Shown here: one piece after another, positions 10,852-22,440 of the stretch
Layout of the letters: every line of letters starts with the position of its first letter
How positions within the stretch are numbered: the first letter of the stretch is position 1
Assembly: GCF_019279795.1 (NCBI RefSeq)
Contig: NC_056747.1
Location: 1,000,528,906-1,000,592,905, forward strand
DNA from: Protopterus annectens
Lineage: Eukaryota; Chordata; Ceratodontiformes; Protopteridae
DNA: 64,000 nucleotides
Reading direction: 5' to 3'
Notes under the pieces: model-generated
Seen by the model: only the letters and a program-made list of their open reading frames with translations
Database searches by the model: none
Told to the model about the DNA's origin: nothing
Position numbers and translations under genes: made by a program

Positions 10852-12063
10852 GTATATAGAGTAATCCCACAGTTTCTAAGCAGATTCTTCATGAGACAAA
10901 TATGGAACTGAATGAAGTTCTAGTTACAATAAAAAAATTATAGCAAATTATACAACCCTGTCTATGATCCCTTTAGAGCATGGAGAATACTTTAACCAGT
11001 TAGAAAAGTTGACCATCAAACCAAACACCTTCTTGTATTGGTGATTTCCAAGCATAAATTGGAAGACATGTGTTACCATCAACAAATATGCCCAGAGATT
11101 TCTAGACATCATAAATCTAAATACACCTGACCAAACTGTCCCCAGTGTACCAGAGGTGTCGATGATTTTGATCTTCATCACAAATCTTTCCCAAATTGCA
11201 CCACTCCTGTTGCTGCCCCCTCCTTAGAAGTCAGATCTGACTATCTCATCTCACTGTGACCTTTTTCCAGTATACCTGCTTGTAGCCCCTAAGAACTCCT
11301 CTACATTTAGGACTTATTATTTACTGATTTTATTAATGATCACAAACGGTATAGCTCTTCACATTGCAATTGAGGCTGCAAGTTAACTTTTCTGATTTTT
11401 CTTCTTCTTCAATAGATGTAACAAGGCATTTGCACCAGTCCAATAAATGAGAATGGCAAGCTTAACAGTGATTCTTGTATGGTGGAGCTGCCACACCAAG
11501 AAACTGTATATTAAAAAGGGCTGCTGTCTATCTCTAAAACACGTCCATTTAATTATTATAAAAGCCATTTAAAACAATTGAGTTAAATCCTTCAAAATTA
11601 CAATTAGGAAATTAATGGCCAACTATGAACTTAAGGTTGCAATTAATTCAAATGACCACTGTAAGGCCACCTTCAGATATATTAAAAGGCTTAGAAGTAG
11701 CCAACTGTTCTGTACAGAACTTACGTCTAATGACTGCTCTTTACCTGACCCTGAGGACATTGTTAATGTTTTAAGGACAAATTCTCTTCAAACATCATCT
11801 CCCACCTACCCTTTTAACCTTTGTGAACTTTCCAAAATTAAAACTTTTAAAGAATGCTGATAATACCCATGTATGTCTGCTGAGAAATATTCAGTCCCAT
11901 CTAGCAAAATCTGTCAAAGAACTATTCCACTCGAGTCTATCAAATGGTTGCATCTCCAAGGTGTGCAAAATAACTCCATTGGTGCCACTGCATAAAGGTG
12001 GTACCACTCTATTGTCCCTGGAAATTGCAAACTTATGTCTCACAAATATTATTTGCGAGATGA

Positions 12064-12570
12064 CCTCTCAATGTTCCTTATTTTAGAGGAACATTCCTAC
12101 TTTCAGACCTGATTTTGGATGTTCTTATTTTTGGAGGTATGCCACTGATTTCAGGCTTGATTTATGCATCACAGAATTTTCTCACTCCCTCTCTTTTTTG
12201 AAGCTATCAAGTACACATAAATGCACACTACATGACCAACATACTAGTGGCAAAATAATTTAAAGAAAGAAGCACACATCTTACAAAAATAAATGTCCTT
12301 GTGTGGTATAGTTTTGTGATGTGGTTCATTAAAGTCAACAGATTTTTCTCTGTGTTTGATAATATGCTTATATTTTTCAAAATGTTGATAGTCTCTGCTT
12401 TTTAGTATGTATTTCTCATTAGTATCACATATTCCCACTGCAAGTCAGAAGTATTATGTGCTATCCGGTATTCAAATGTTATGCTAATTAGATGCCCAGA
12501 TTTCTAGCTGGATGTTCCCATTTTTGAAGGTCCCATTTTCAATGTCTGTAGGTTGATACATATATTTTAT
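12064..12570 (-). mobile_element. MITE of the CCTCTCAA family, long form
   Basis: The left end has CCTCTCAATGTTCC, and the whole block aligns in reverse complement with 56387-56870, including GCATCTAATTAGCATAACATTTGAAT-type sequence and a shared reading frame. It interrupts the plus-strand CR1 RT between the PLHKGG region and motif A. Its right terminus is degraded. Confidence 0.65.
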
Positions 12571-12833
12571 AGTTGAACTAATGAAGAATGCTATACATGA
12601 CCTTATATCCCTGGTTATACATCAGCTTGCGAAAGGCAGTTCATGCCTGCGAATCCTGGTTGAGTACTTTAAAGTGCTACTTAGATTGTAGATAATGGGT
12701 ATGCAACCCGTGCTGTCTACATGGACTTTGCCAAGACCTTCAACACTATATTTCATACTAGGATTATTCAGAAGCTCTGTCAAGTCAACATTCTAAACAG
12801 GTAACTAGTTATATGATAGCAGCCATACCATTT

Positions 12834-14515
12834 AGGTTCATAGGTTCATAGGTGTGTACTAGGCTAGTGGCCCTCGAGTCTTTACAAGCATAGCCCATGG
12901 GATTACCCTCGCATCATGCCACCCGACCTTAGTTCCTAGTGCCTCTGTCGAGTAGAGCCACTGGAGTGATTCTCGGGGTGAATTTTCTATTTCCCATCTT
13001 CTCATCAAGATTTCTTTTGTAGAAGGCCAGTGAGGTGCTCTGCTTGACATGTAAGGGAAGTCTATTCCATAGCATGGGCGGTTTCTGGGTTATGAACCTG
13101 TCCCTCCAGCATTTTCTGTTGATTGTGGTAATGTGGTTGAGGTCTCTGGTTCGGTGTGGAGGGATTGGAATTTCTTTAGTTGTAGCATTTCTAACAGAGC
13201 TGGGTTAGACATGGCTTTGTAAGTCAAGCAGAGATCACCTCTAAGTAGGCAATATGAGACAAAGAATAGTTGGAGTTTTTTGAGTCTGTCCATATAGGAC
13301 AAGTGTTTAAGTGATTTTGCGTTTCATATCTTTACATATCAGAATGATCAGGCTAATTGGGTGATAATTCCCAGGGTCTGTAGTTGCTCCTCCTTTGTGG
13401 AGAGGGATGACTGTAGCAGTGCACCATTCAGTAGGGACAAAGCCTGAGATGATGCTGTGATTGAACAGGGCTCACAGGTGAGGTGCTAGTTCACTCTGTA
13501 GTTCATGTAGTACACAGCCAGGGATCTTGTCAGGTCCCATAGAAGCTGTATTCTTGGCCTTGGACAGTGCTATTTTAACCTGTGTAGCAGTAATACTGGA
13601 TGCCTGGCAATCTACTGGTAGTGCGATTGGTACTTGGGGGGGGGGGTGCTAAAGTTAGCACTGAATCTGTCGGCCAGTATATTGGCAATATCTGTTGGCT
13701 CAGTATAGGAAGTACCATTGTTCAGTAGCTCAGAGCAAATCTTTGTATTGCCGTGGAGATTCTTTACATAACTATAGAAGGCCTTGTGGTTGGCTTAACT
13801 ATCTGCTGAAATTCTGTTTTCATAAATTGATGAGGGATCTCAACCTTTTGCTGAGGCTGAGAAGGGTATTTTTCCAGTCTTTGGACTTTGCTTATTCTGC
13901 ATCAGTTTCCTCCTTCTGCTGTAGAGTTTGTTTATGGCAGGGGACCACCAGATTCGCTTCCTTTTTTTTTGAGGAGAGCGTCTTAGTTCTATTGGGTATG
14001 GCAAGATCCATGCCTTTGTGTACATGCTCATACAGTGCATTGGTGTATGATTCAGCAGTCATGCAACAATTCTCCATTTGCATGGGTGCCAAGAAGTTAG
14101 CCACCTCTGTTTTTATGAGCCCAAAGTTAGCTTGGGAGAAGTTTTTCATGGTTTTTACCTTTGGGGGGGGGGTGAGGGATGTGGATTTCCAAGGTGATTC
14201 GTTTGTGGTCAAATCTAACCAGGGAGAAGTTGACTACTGGTGTAGAGCAATGGTTGCTCATGTTAGTAATGACCAGGTCAAGGATGTTGCTACCTCTAGA
14301 GGGGGTAAGAATGAGCTGGTCCTTGGGCATTGGAATTAATAAATTCCAGAAAGCATTGGGCAAGTCTATTGGTACATGACTAGTGTTCTCAGTTAATGGA
14401 GGGGTAGTTGAAGTCACCCAGTATGAAAGTGTTAAGTTGGACCCTAATATTCTCCAGGGTGCTTAGAAATATGGAGTGTGAGTCTTGGGACATGGTTGGG
14501 GACCTATAGCAGGTC
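12834..14515 (-). mobile_element. CR1-type LINE copy 2, 5'-truncated
   Basis: It starts with GGTTCATAGGTTCATAGG (tail complement) and the TACTAGGCTA 3' UTR. ORF2 C-terminal sequence lies at 13090-13302 (YMDRLKKLQLFFVSYCLLRG), the linker at 13840-14040 (IWWSPAINKLYSRRRKLM) and endonuclease at 14127-14417 (LILTPSRGSNILDLVITNMS). The RT palm lacks a segment relative to full-length CR1. It is truncated at about 14515 within the endonuclease and lies antisense inside the older plus-strand CR1. Poly-G runs occur at about 13635-13645 and 14162-14172. Confidence 0.85.
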
Positions 14516-14899
14516 AGGTGAGTTTGCTTTTGAAAGAAAAACAGCACTAGCAGCATCCCACAAGGCTTTGTCCTAGGCCCCTTGTCTCTGGTATATACTG
14601 CCCTGATATGAAAATAATATCAGAGATCATGGCTAGCCATGTTTGCTGGTAACTGCAAACAAAGAGCAGTTATCAAATCCTATTCTGATAGTCAAATTCT
14701 CCTGCAAGTGCTAGGCCAAATAGTTGGTGAGCTAATGATGAACTTACAGCACCAAGAAATGCAGAATAGTGTGTTTTAGCAAATTTAGCATCACTTCTGC
14801 TTACCATATAGATGGAGTATGAGCATATTAATCCTACTTCAAGGATCAGCACCTCTAAAGTTAGCACATATAACTAGCAGAAGCATGGGGGTGTGCAAT

Positions 14900-15955
14900 C
14901 CCCTCATTGGATGTCTTACTTTTACTGTAAATTTGGCAATTCGCTGCAGATTTATTTTCAAATGCTGGGTCTCGAACTTCCAGAGACTTCTAAAATGGAG
15001 AAAAATGCGGCTTATAGCCTAATGATACCATCTTTTTACAGTGTGTTATTTCTAACAGGATTTATAGCCAGCTACTCTGTACTGCTGATTTTGCTCCTTC
15101 TAATGCTTTATTTACTCCTCATTAAAGTACATAGTCCAAATAATTTGTTTTTAATTAGTAGATTGTGAACTATACTTAGTTTGATCAGTTTTTTTATTCT
15201 ACTGATATCTGTATAGTTAACTCACAGTGTTTCTTTTTCTTTTCTCTTACTTTCATCATAGATGATGAATAATTACTTTTGCATGTACTTGCCCAAATTA
15301 TTTCACACTGTATTTTATAGATGGTAAAGATTTTCTCACTGTGACGTCAAAGAACATGTGATCTCATTAGACATTTGCAATCAAGAAACTGGAAAAAATA
15401 TATATAGACTGTATATAGAAAAGCCAAGAGATATGACTCCTTTTGCTCTTAAGAGTATAAACACTAGAGACATGCTCCTTTTTATGTGTATGTTGTTTGT
15501 CCCTATGCCAGCAGGCAATCAACCTTCCCCAACAAGACTTGAGACCATGTATTCCCCTCTACTTGTTAAACTTAGCAAAAGATGGCTGAAGGGGAAGGCA
15601 GCCATAAGGGTGCTTTGTAGCTTCTCTGGTATCCTGGCAATGAAATCCTATGAAGTAGGTCTTAATTCCTCCTCTGAGCAGGTGACAAGTGATCTAAATC
15701 ACCAAGGAAGCCACTACTCCTTCATTGTGTAAGCACATACTCCTGTGCACCTGGAGTGAGGGCTACTATATACACTCACTTCACGGCCAGCCTTACATTG
15801 CTTCTCCTCTTTTGTCATTGAACCCCTCCTCCATACATGCCCATGTTATCTCTGACAGATGCCCAAGCAGCTAATCAAATTCAGGTCATCTGGCTTATAT
15901 TGAAGGCTTTATCCCTATACACTAACAGAGCCAACCTTGCAAGTAGAATATGAAT
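14900..15955. other. unassigned region
   Basis: No gene recognised. A 124-codon plus-strand frame at 15358-15732 has no domain I recognise and no supporting splice sites; it is reported only as an open frame. The first 300 bases may still be decayed CR1. Confidence 0.4.
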
Positions 15956-15956
15956 A

Positions 15957-17540
15957 CATTTATTTATTTATTTGATATTTATTAACCAGGTTAGCCCAAC
16001 TGAGCCAGGGGCCTATTTTCAGTGGAGACGCGAGGACAAAAACTCCAGATTATTTACAAACTTTTGAGTAAAACAACAATGAACAGATGGTAAAATATAA
16101 AACATGTGATGAGATATAAAAGTAATAGATTACATCATTACATTTCAAGAAATGGAAAAAAATAATTAAACTATATAAAAATAAAAAAGTAAAATAGAAA
16201 AAATATTGTTAAAATTGTATACTCTATATGAGCTATGTGCATGGTGTTTGACAAGCGAGTTGGGTTGATAATAACAGTTGCGTATTTAAGTACAAACTAT
16301 TTAAGGTAAGATTGCATGACCGAGATAAAAGGAGGAAAAGGAACTGATAGATAAAAAGGAGTAAATGAAGTGTAGCTGGGGGGGTAGTTATAATGTGGTG
16401 GTTTGACATAGGGGCAGGACCAGGTCATTTGTAGGGAGTGTTTAAGTTCACGTTTAAACAGGTGCCTTGGGAGATGCTCCTTATATTGAGAGGAAGTGAG
16501 TTCCAGGTATGTGCTAAAGAATATTTATAAAGGGATTTACCAATATTTTTGTTGGGTTTGTAGATACCAAGGAGGAATTTGTTGAATGAACGAAGGTGAT
16601 GGCGGGGGCTGTAATAGAATACAAGGTTAAAGATAGAGGGGCAAGACGAGAGATTGTTCAGGATGGAGTGGGTGATCTGTAATTGTTGTAGTAGAAGTTG
16701 TTTGGGGAATTCAGGCCTTTGGAGTGTCTTCAGGGCAAGACAGTGATGGGACTTGTAAGGGAGATTAGTGGCAAATCTGGCAATTTTATTGTATGTTTGT
16801 TCAAGTTTGGAAGGGAGAGTTGATTGAATGTTAGTGAGGATAGGGGCTGCGTACAGTAGGCAGGGTAGCAGAAGAGACTGAGCTAGGGAGAGTTTAGAGG
16901 ACGGTGTAAGAAATCTCTGATTAAGATAAAGGAGACCGAGTTTCTGGTGTTTTTTATATACTGTTAGATGTGAATATCATATTTCAGTTCATCAGCAATA
17001 ATGATGCCAAGAAGATTGGTATGGGGTTTAGAGTTAATGATGGTATTGTTGAGTGAAGTAATGAAAAAGGAGGATTTGAGGTGTGCCAGTGATTTAGGAG
17101 TGAGAAGAAGGAGCTTAGTTTTTTTGGGGTTAAGGTCAAGTTGATTGTGAGAGAGCCATGTTTCTACAAAAGAGAAGATGTCCTGAGTAACAGCTAGGAG
17201 ATCAGGGATGCTATGGGCAGTAGAGAGTAGTGTAGAGTTGTCTGCATATTGTAGAAATGTTGAGCAGTTGCAGACAGAATGAAGATTGTTAGTAAAAATA
17301 TTGAACAAGAGGGGGGCCTAAGATAGATCCTTGTGGGATACCAGTGTTGACTGGAGGAAAGGGGAGAAAGTTTTCCAGTGAATGGATTGCTGCCTATTGG
17401 AGAGATAACTTGAGAACCAGTTTATTGAGGAGTTACTGAAGCAGAGGTTGGCGAGTTTAGTTAGAAGTTTAGAGTGAGAGTGTAAAAGGCTTTAGACAGA
17501 TCAAGGAATAAGCATAATACTAGCATGTTAACATAGCATA
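15957..17540 (-). mobile_element. L2-like LINE, 3' segment of a split copy
   Basis: An (AAAT)n tail is followed on the element strand by the shared 3' UTR (TTTTCAGTGGAGAC complement). RT sequence lies at 16964-17308: FNIFTNNLHSVCN, QYADNSTLLS (catalytic YADD changed to YADN) and NQLDLNPKKTKLLLLTPK. Motif A, LCLFLDLSKAFYTL, is near 17490. The CR1/L2 superfamily is clear; the exact clade (L2, Rex1-like or Kiri-like) is not. The copy resumes at 19196 and again at 21546. Confidence 0.8.
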
Positions 17541-17629
17541 ACAGGTATATTATAATCTTCTCTCTGTGATACTCTTATTGATTCTTAAGTTGTGCACACT
17601 ACTGGACCCCTTCCCCCTTTTCCTACCAT

Positions 17630-17810
17630 TTATTGTAACAAATATATACAGTTTTCCAAAGCTTTGCATTTATTTTATATTCTTATATTTTATTTATCTT
17701 ATATATTACATTTATTTTATATTCTTATATTTTGTTCTTCCATTTATTGTAACAAATATATTCAGTTTCACAAAGCATTGCATTCATTTTATATTCACCA
17801 TCTGGCCTCT
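17630..17810 (+). repeat. AT-rich tandem duplication
   Basis: CCATTTATTGTAACAAATAT followed by TTTATATTCTTATATTTT is present twice, about 107 bases apart, in the insert that splits the L2-like LINE. Confidence 0.7.
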
Positions 17811-17849
17811 TCAAATTACCACTTTTTTCTAGCTCATCTCTCCCCACTA

Positions 17850-19195
17850 GTTGGAAACCTAGATATCCTTTACTCTGAAGCTATGCTTCTATATTCTCAC
17901 ATTCTTTGACACACTTCTCTGGGATGGGGACATCTACTGCAACCCAGGACGTCCCACCCCTTGCTTGCACAATAACTCAACACTAACCTCATCCCCCACC
18001 TACTCCCTTCTAGCAACACTCCCCCACCTAAATCACTAAAAATCTTCTCACTAAATATTCAAAGCATTATAAATAAAATAACTGAACTGCACTCTTGAAT
18101 TTCTAATACATCTCCCTACATTCTAACTCTATCAGAAATTTGGCTTAAACCACACATCCTCAACTCGGAAATCTTACCTCCAGGCTACAATATCTTTTGT
18201 GCAGATAGAAAGAATAAGTGAGGTGGGGGTGGCTATCATCTACTCTGAAATACTAAACCTATCCCCTCTCTTCATCTCTGTTCCATCGTTCTCACTTGCA
18301 GAAATCCTTATCGTTATCTGTCACCTAAACTTACACAAACAATTTGCCATAGTCTCTATATACATTCCCACTGGCAATATCCAGTTAATGGAGGAGGATG
18401 AGACATGTAGAGGTGTTGAAGGAAGGACCATTTTATATTTGAATTCTCTAAACAACTACTTCTACCTTAACTTCACATTACGCACTCTATCCTGAATGAC
18501 CCCGTTTCCTGCCCTTCCATCTCCAACCTGGTCTCCTACTACAACCCCCATCGTCACCTTCGTACTTCCAGCAAACACCTCCTTGACCTATATAACCCAA
18601 TAAAAATATAAGAAAGTCCCTCTACAAATACTCTGTTGCACATGTTTGGAACTCACTGCCTTAAAACATAAGAAGCATTCATCAAAAACACCTGTTCAAA
18701 AAATAACTTTTTTTTTCTTCAGAGTACATGGTCCTGCCCTTGTCTAACGCCCACTTGATCTAGCCTCTTCTCTTCTCAACTTTAACTCCTTTTCTCTATT
18801 CTGCTCTTTACTTCCTTGTACGTGCTTCATATACCTTTATACCTCCCTCTCACCTCACTTCCATAGCATATATATTCATATATATCTTTATTTAAAAAAA
18901 ATGATTGAATGATTTATCTGTTTGTATGCACTTCATGTGTGATATTCTTTAGACCTGTCAATTGTTATTTAGCCTACTCTATGTAGAGATATTCTATGCT
19001 GATTTTCTTATTATTTTTCACGGTGGTTTTAATTTTTTACTCTTATTTTTATTTTTGATTTGATTTTTATTGTAAAAATATGTAATACTTGTGGAGCTTT
19101 TCTCCTTGGGTCTCCACTGAAAATGGGCCACTAGCTCAGTTGGACTAACCTGATTAACAAATGTCAATAAATAAATACATAAAAATAAATAAATA
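17850..19195 (+). mobile_element. L2-like LINE, plus strand, internally rearranged
   Basis: The endonuclease appears at 18040-18380 (FSLNIQS, LTLSEIWLKPHILNSE, GVAIIYSEILNLSPLF) with frameshifts. A short inverted segment follows at about 18390-18440, then the RT C-terminal end (18500-18760). The 3' UTR has TCCACTGAAAATGGGCCAC, GGACTAACCTGATTAACAAA and an (AAAT)n tail ending at about 19195. The RT palm is absent. The element and its AT-rich left part (from about 17541) sit inside the minus-strand L2-like LINE, between AEAQDNN and LCLFLDLSKAF of its RT. Confidence 0.7.
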
Positions 19196-19425
19196 AATGT
19201 TGTTATCCTGGGCCTCTGCTACTGTTTGGGTGAAGGAGAGTAGTGTGGTGAAAGTGCTGTGGTGGGGTCTAAAGCCATGCTGGGTGGGAGTTAGTAGGTT
19301 ATCAAGCAGGTGTTTAAGTAATTATGAATGGATACACTGTTCCAGTATTTTGGAGATGGTGGTAGGATGCTAATGGGCCTAAAGTTGGAAGGGTCAATAA
19401 GGTTACCGCCCTTGTGAAGTGGGAT
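19196..19425 (-). mobile_element. L2-like LINE, middle RT segment of the split copy
   Basis: The minus strand reads IPLHKGGNLIDPSNFRPISI and then, across frame changes, HGFRP-like and FTQTVAEAQDNN-like blocks (RT motifs 1-2 and the approach to motif A). It joins 15957-17540 on one side and 21546-22315 on the other. Confidence 0.75.
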
Positions 19426-21545
19426 TGTTCATAGGTTCATAGGTTCATAGGTTGGTACTAGGCTATCAGCCCCAGGGCCTATACAAGCCTAGCCATAACA
19501 ATTCCCTGGCTATTTCTTCCCACACTATTTACTTCCCTGGACCCGTGTCTAGCAGGGCGACTGACGTGATCCCTGGGGTGAATTTCCTTTCTCCCATACA
19601 ATCGTCAAGATTAATTTTGAAGAGGGCCAAGGAGGTGCTCTGCTTGACATGTATGGGCAGTCTATTCCAGAGTCTGGGGAGTCTCTGGGTCAGAAATCTA
19701 TCCCTTCAGCATGTTTTGTTTATTGTGATGACAGGGTTTAGATCACTGGAGCGTGTGTCTCTGAGGGATTGGGATTTCTTTAACTGTAGCATGTCCAACA
19801 GCTCTGACTTTGACATGGCCTTGTATGTTAAGTAGAGATCGCATCTGAATAGATGATATGCAGCAGAGTATAGCTGGAGTTTTTTAAGGCAGTCAGCATA
19901 GGGCATCTGCTTTAGCTCTGTGATCCTTTTAGTGAGGTATTTCTGCAGCCTTTCCAGTTGTTGCAGATGTTTAGAGAGGTACATACCAAATGGAGAATTG
20001 TATTCTATAATGGGTCTAATGAAGGATGAGTACAGTGGGACAATGACCTCCTTTTTTCTGGATAAAAAGCCCTCAGTGATGAGGTGTGCCACATAGAAGG
20101 ATTTCCTGACTGTTGTAGCGATGTGGTTATTGAAGGTGAGACCACTGTCCACCTGTGTCCCTATGTCTCTTATCACGCTTTCAGTGTTTAGTGTACTGCC
20201 ACCTATGTGGTAATTCATGGGTACATGTTTTTTCCCAGAGGGGATAACTATACATTTCTTGGTATTGAGCTTGAGCCCATGGCTCTGGCACCAAGCATCT
20301 GTTTCTGTAAGTCTCTTTTGTAGAGTATTCACATAATTTGGGGATTCAATAATGGCTCCCAGTTTGCAGTCATCTACGAACTTTGTTAGCCAGAGTCCCT
20401 TAGTGTTGGCCTGTACTTCAGAGAAGTAGATGCCAAACAAGAGCGGTCCCAGGACTGAACCCTGAGGTACTCCACTTCTCACTTGTCTGCAGCTGGATTT
20501 GGAGTCAGCTGCTTTTACAATGTGGGTTCTGTCAGCAACCCATCAAGTGACGTAGGGATTAATGCCAAGCTTAGTAAGTTTATCTATGACTCCAGAGTGG
20601 GGGATGGTGTCAAAGGCCTTGGCAAAGTACAAATAGGTTGTGTGGACTGCCTTACCCTCATCCACGGCTCTGGAGACTGATTTGAAGAAGTCAATCAGGT
20701 TCAGGAGACAAGATCGGCCCTTCATTAACCCAATCTGGGTGGGGTCCAGTGTTTGAAGGTTGCCAATGTCTTTATTTATAAGTTCCATGATAATATGCTC
20801 CATGGCCTTGCAGATCAGGCTCGTCAGACTGATGGGGCAGTAGTTTCCAGGACCCAAGGTGGATCGCCCCTTGTGGAGTGGGATAACTGCAGCTGTGTGC
20901 CACTCAGTGAGCATGAAGCCTGAGGTGAGGGTATGATTAAACTTGACACTTAGGTGAGGTGCCAGTTCATTTTGTAGTTCATGTAGTACACAGCCTGGAA
21001 TGTCATCTGGTCCCATGGATGCTGTATTCTTAGCTTTGAAGAGTGCATTTTTTACCTGTGTGGCCATTATTACCGGAATTTGGGAATCTTCCGGTATTGA
21101 GATGGGCCATTTAGGGGGTGAGAGGGGGGTGTGAAGTTGGCACTGAATCGTCTGCCAGGATATTGGCAATATCCTTGGGATCAGTATATTTAATGCCATT
21201 CTGTTGTAGCTCAGAGCAGATCTGAACATTGCCATTTAGATTCTTGACATAGTTATAGAATGCCTTGTGGTTGTCTATTGGAATCTTTGGCAATTTTATT
21301 TTCGTAACTAGATTTGGAAGATGTTACGAGAGATCTCAGCTTCTTACTGAGGCTGGTAAGGGAATTTTTTGCATCGTGGGATTTTCTTCTTTTCTGCAAC
21401 AGTTTCTTCCTTTTGTTGTAAAGTTTGTTTATGGCAGGGGACCACCAGATTGGCTTTCTTTTTTTTGGAGGAGAGCATCTTGGTTCTATTTGGGATGGTG
21501 CGATTCATGTATGAGTGGATGTGCTCGTACAGTGCCTTGTGTAGA
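19426..21545 (-). mobile_element. CR1-type LINE copy 3, 5'-truncated
   Basis: It begins with three GGTTCATA units. A 258-codon frame at 19706-20482 holds SGVPQGSVLGPLLFGIYFSE, TKFVDDCKLGAI (motif C as FVDD) and the thumb SSFIRPIIEYNSPFGMYL. RT 5' sequence is at 20543-21235 (NTASMGPDDIPGCVLHELQ, TTYLYFAKAFDTIPHSGVI) and the linker at 21344-21556. It is truncated at about 21545. It sits in the L2-like LINE between DIWKS and IPLHKGG, with little or no target loss. Confidence 0.9.
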
Positions 21546-22315
21546 TGGATTTCCAAATATCAGGGACACAGGCTTCTGTAAAGGAATGATTTATGAGTAT
21601 AGAGACTGGGTAGGTGATGGATTTTGTAGCTAATCTGAGAAAGTAAGAAGGTAGATTATCAGCAGAGGGGGGAGCAGGGTTTCAGTTTGAAAAGGAGAGA
21701 TTTGATGAAGGAGGTAGGTACAAGTTTGAAAGAGAAGGTGTTGAAAGGTGTTAGGTTAGGGGATGAAGGAGGTGTTGGAGAAGTATTACTATTATGTGTA
21801 AGTTTCTGGATTGTTTCTATGAAATAGTAGTTGAGGAGGGTGGCAGGTTCAGTAGCAGTGTAATGTGGGAAAGTGCTCGGAGTTGAAAGATTACCAGGAT
21901 AAAGAAGATGATTAATGGAAGACAAGAACTTCTTTAGATTTTTATGTGGATTACCTTGGTTGGATCTGAAAAAAAAATTCTTATCATAATTGCCAAGCTT
22001 TTTGGACAGGTTCCTAAGCTCTTTGCATCTTAGAAGTAGAGTAGGGGACTTATTTTTAACCCAGGATTTCCAGACACTGTCTCTGATACATTACAGAAGG
22101 GGTATGTTTTGTGAGCCAAGGGGCAGAGTTAGAATTTATTCTGATTTTTCTGATGGGTGCCATGGAGATGAATATGTCTAAGAAAATCTTATTGAAAGAT
22201 GTAACAGCCTCATTAAGAGGGAGGTGTTGAAGAAAGGACCATTTTATATTTGACAGTCTGGAGTTAAAAGTATCTGGAATGAAATGCGTGAGTTTGAAAC
22301 AATATTTGATGTATA
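21546..22315 (-). mobile_element. L2-like LINE, 5' segment of the split copy
   Basis: The minus strand shows the EN-RT linker (LLNYYFIETIQKLTHNSNTS at 21659-21925) and LATKSITYPVSILINHSFTE immediately before the copy 3 insertion. Further 5' is the endonuclease end (FNSRLSNIKWSFLQHLPLNE near 22230). At 22315 it abuts the tail of the full-length CR1; no continuation beyond that element was recognised. Confidence 0.75.
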
Positions 22316-22440
22316 AATAGGTTCATAGGTTCATAGGTTCATACTAGGCTATCTGCCCTAGGGCATTTATAAGCCTAGCCAGAATGTGTTTGGCATTCGC
22401 CACCCATTTTAAATTAATTTTGCTATACCCTTTTCCGAGG

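Larger units (their letters stand above)
10565..14900 (+). mobile_element. older CR1-type LINE on the plus strand, interrupted
   Basis: The plus-strand pieces keep CR1 order. Endonuclease start LLNARSLNNKIFELEAF is at 10572-10740; endonuclease end with QRFLDIINLNTPDQTVPSVP at 11080-11150. The linker is at 11615-11850, RT with KITPLVPLHKGG at 11960-12060, YMDFAKTFNTI at 12715-12760, and SSIPQGFVLGPL at 14545-14590. Remnants of the region after motif C reach about 14890. It was split by an AC repeat (10772-10846), a MITE (12064-12570) and CR1 copy 2 (12834-14515). Its many stops and frameshifts make it older than copies 2-4. Confidence 0.75.

Noticed and set aside
10579-10911. A 110-codon protein with a Thr-His repeat
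   Set aside because: It is a CR1 endonuclease remnant running into a CA microsatellite.
15358-15732. A 124-codon plus-strand frame
   Set aside because: No recognised domain, no promoter or splice context; probably chance.
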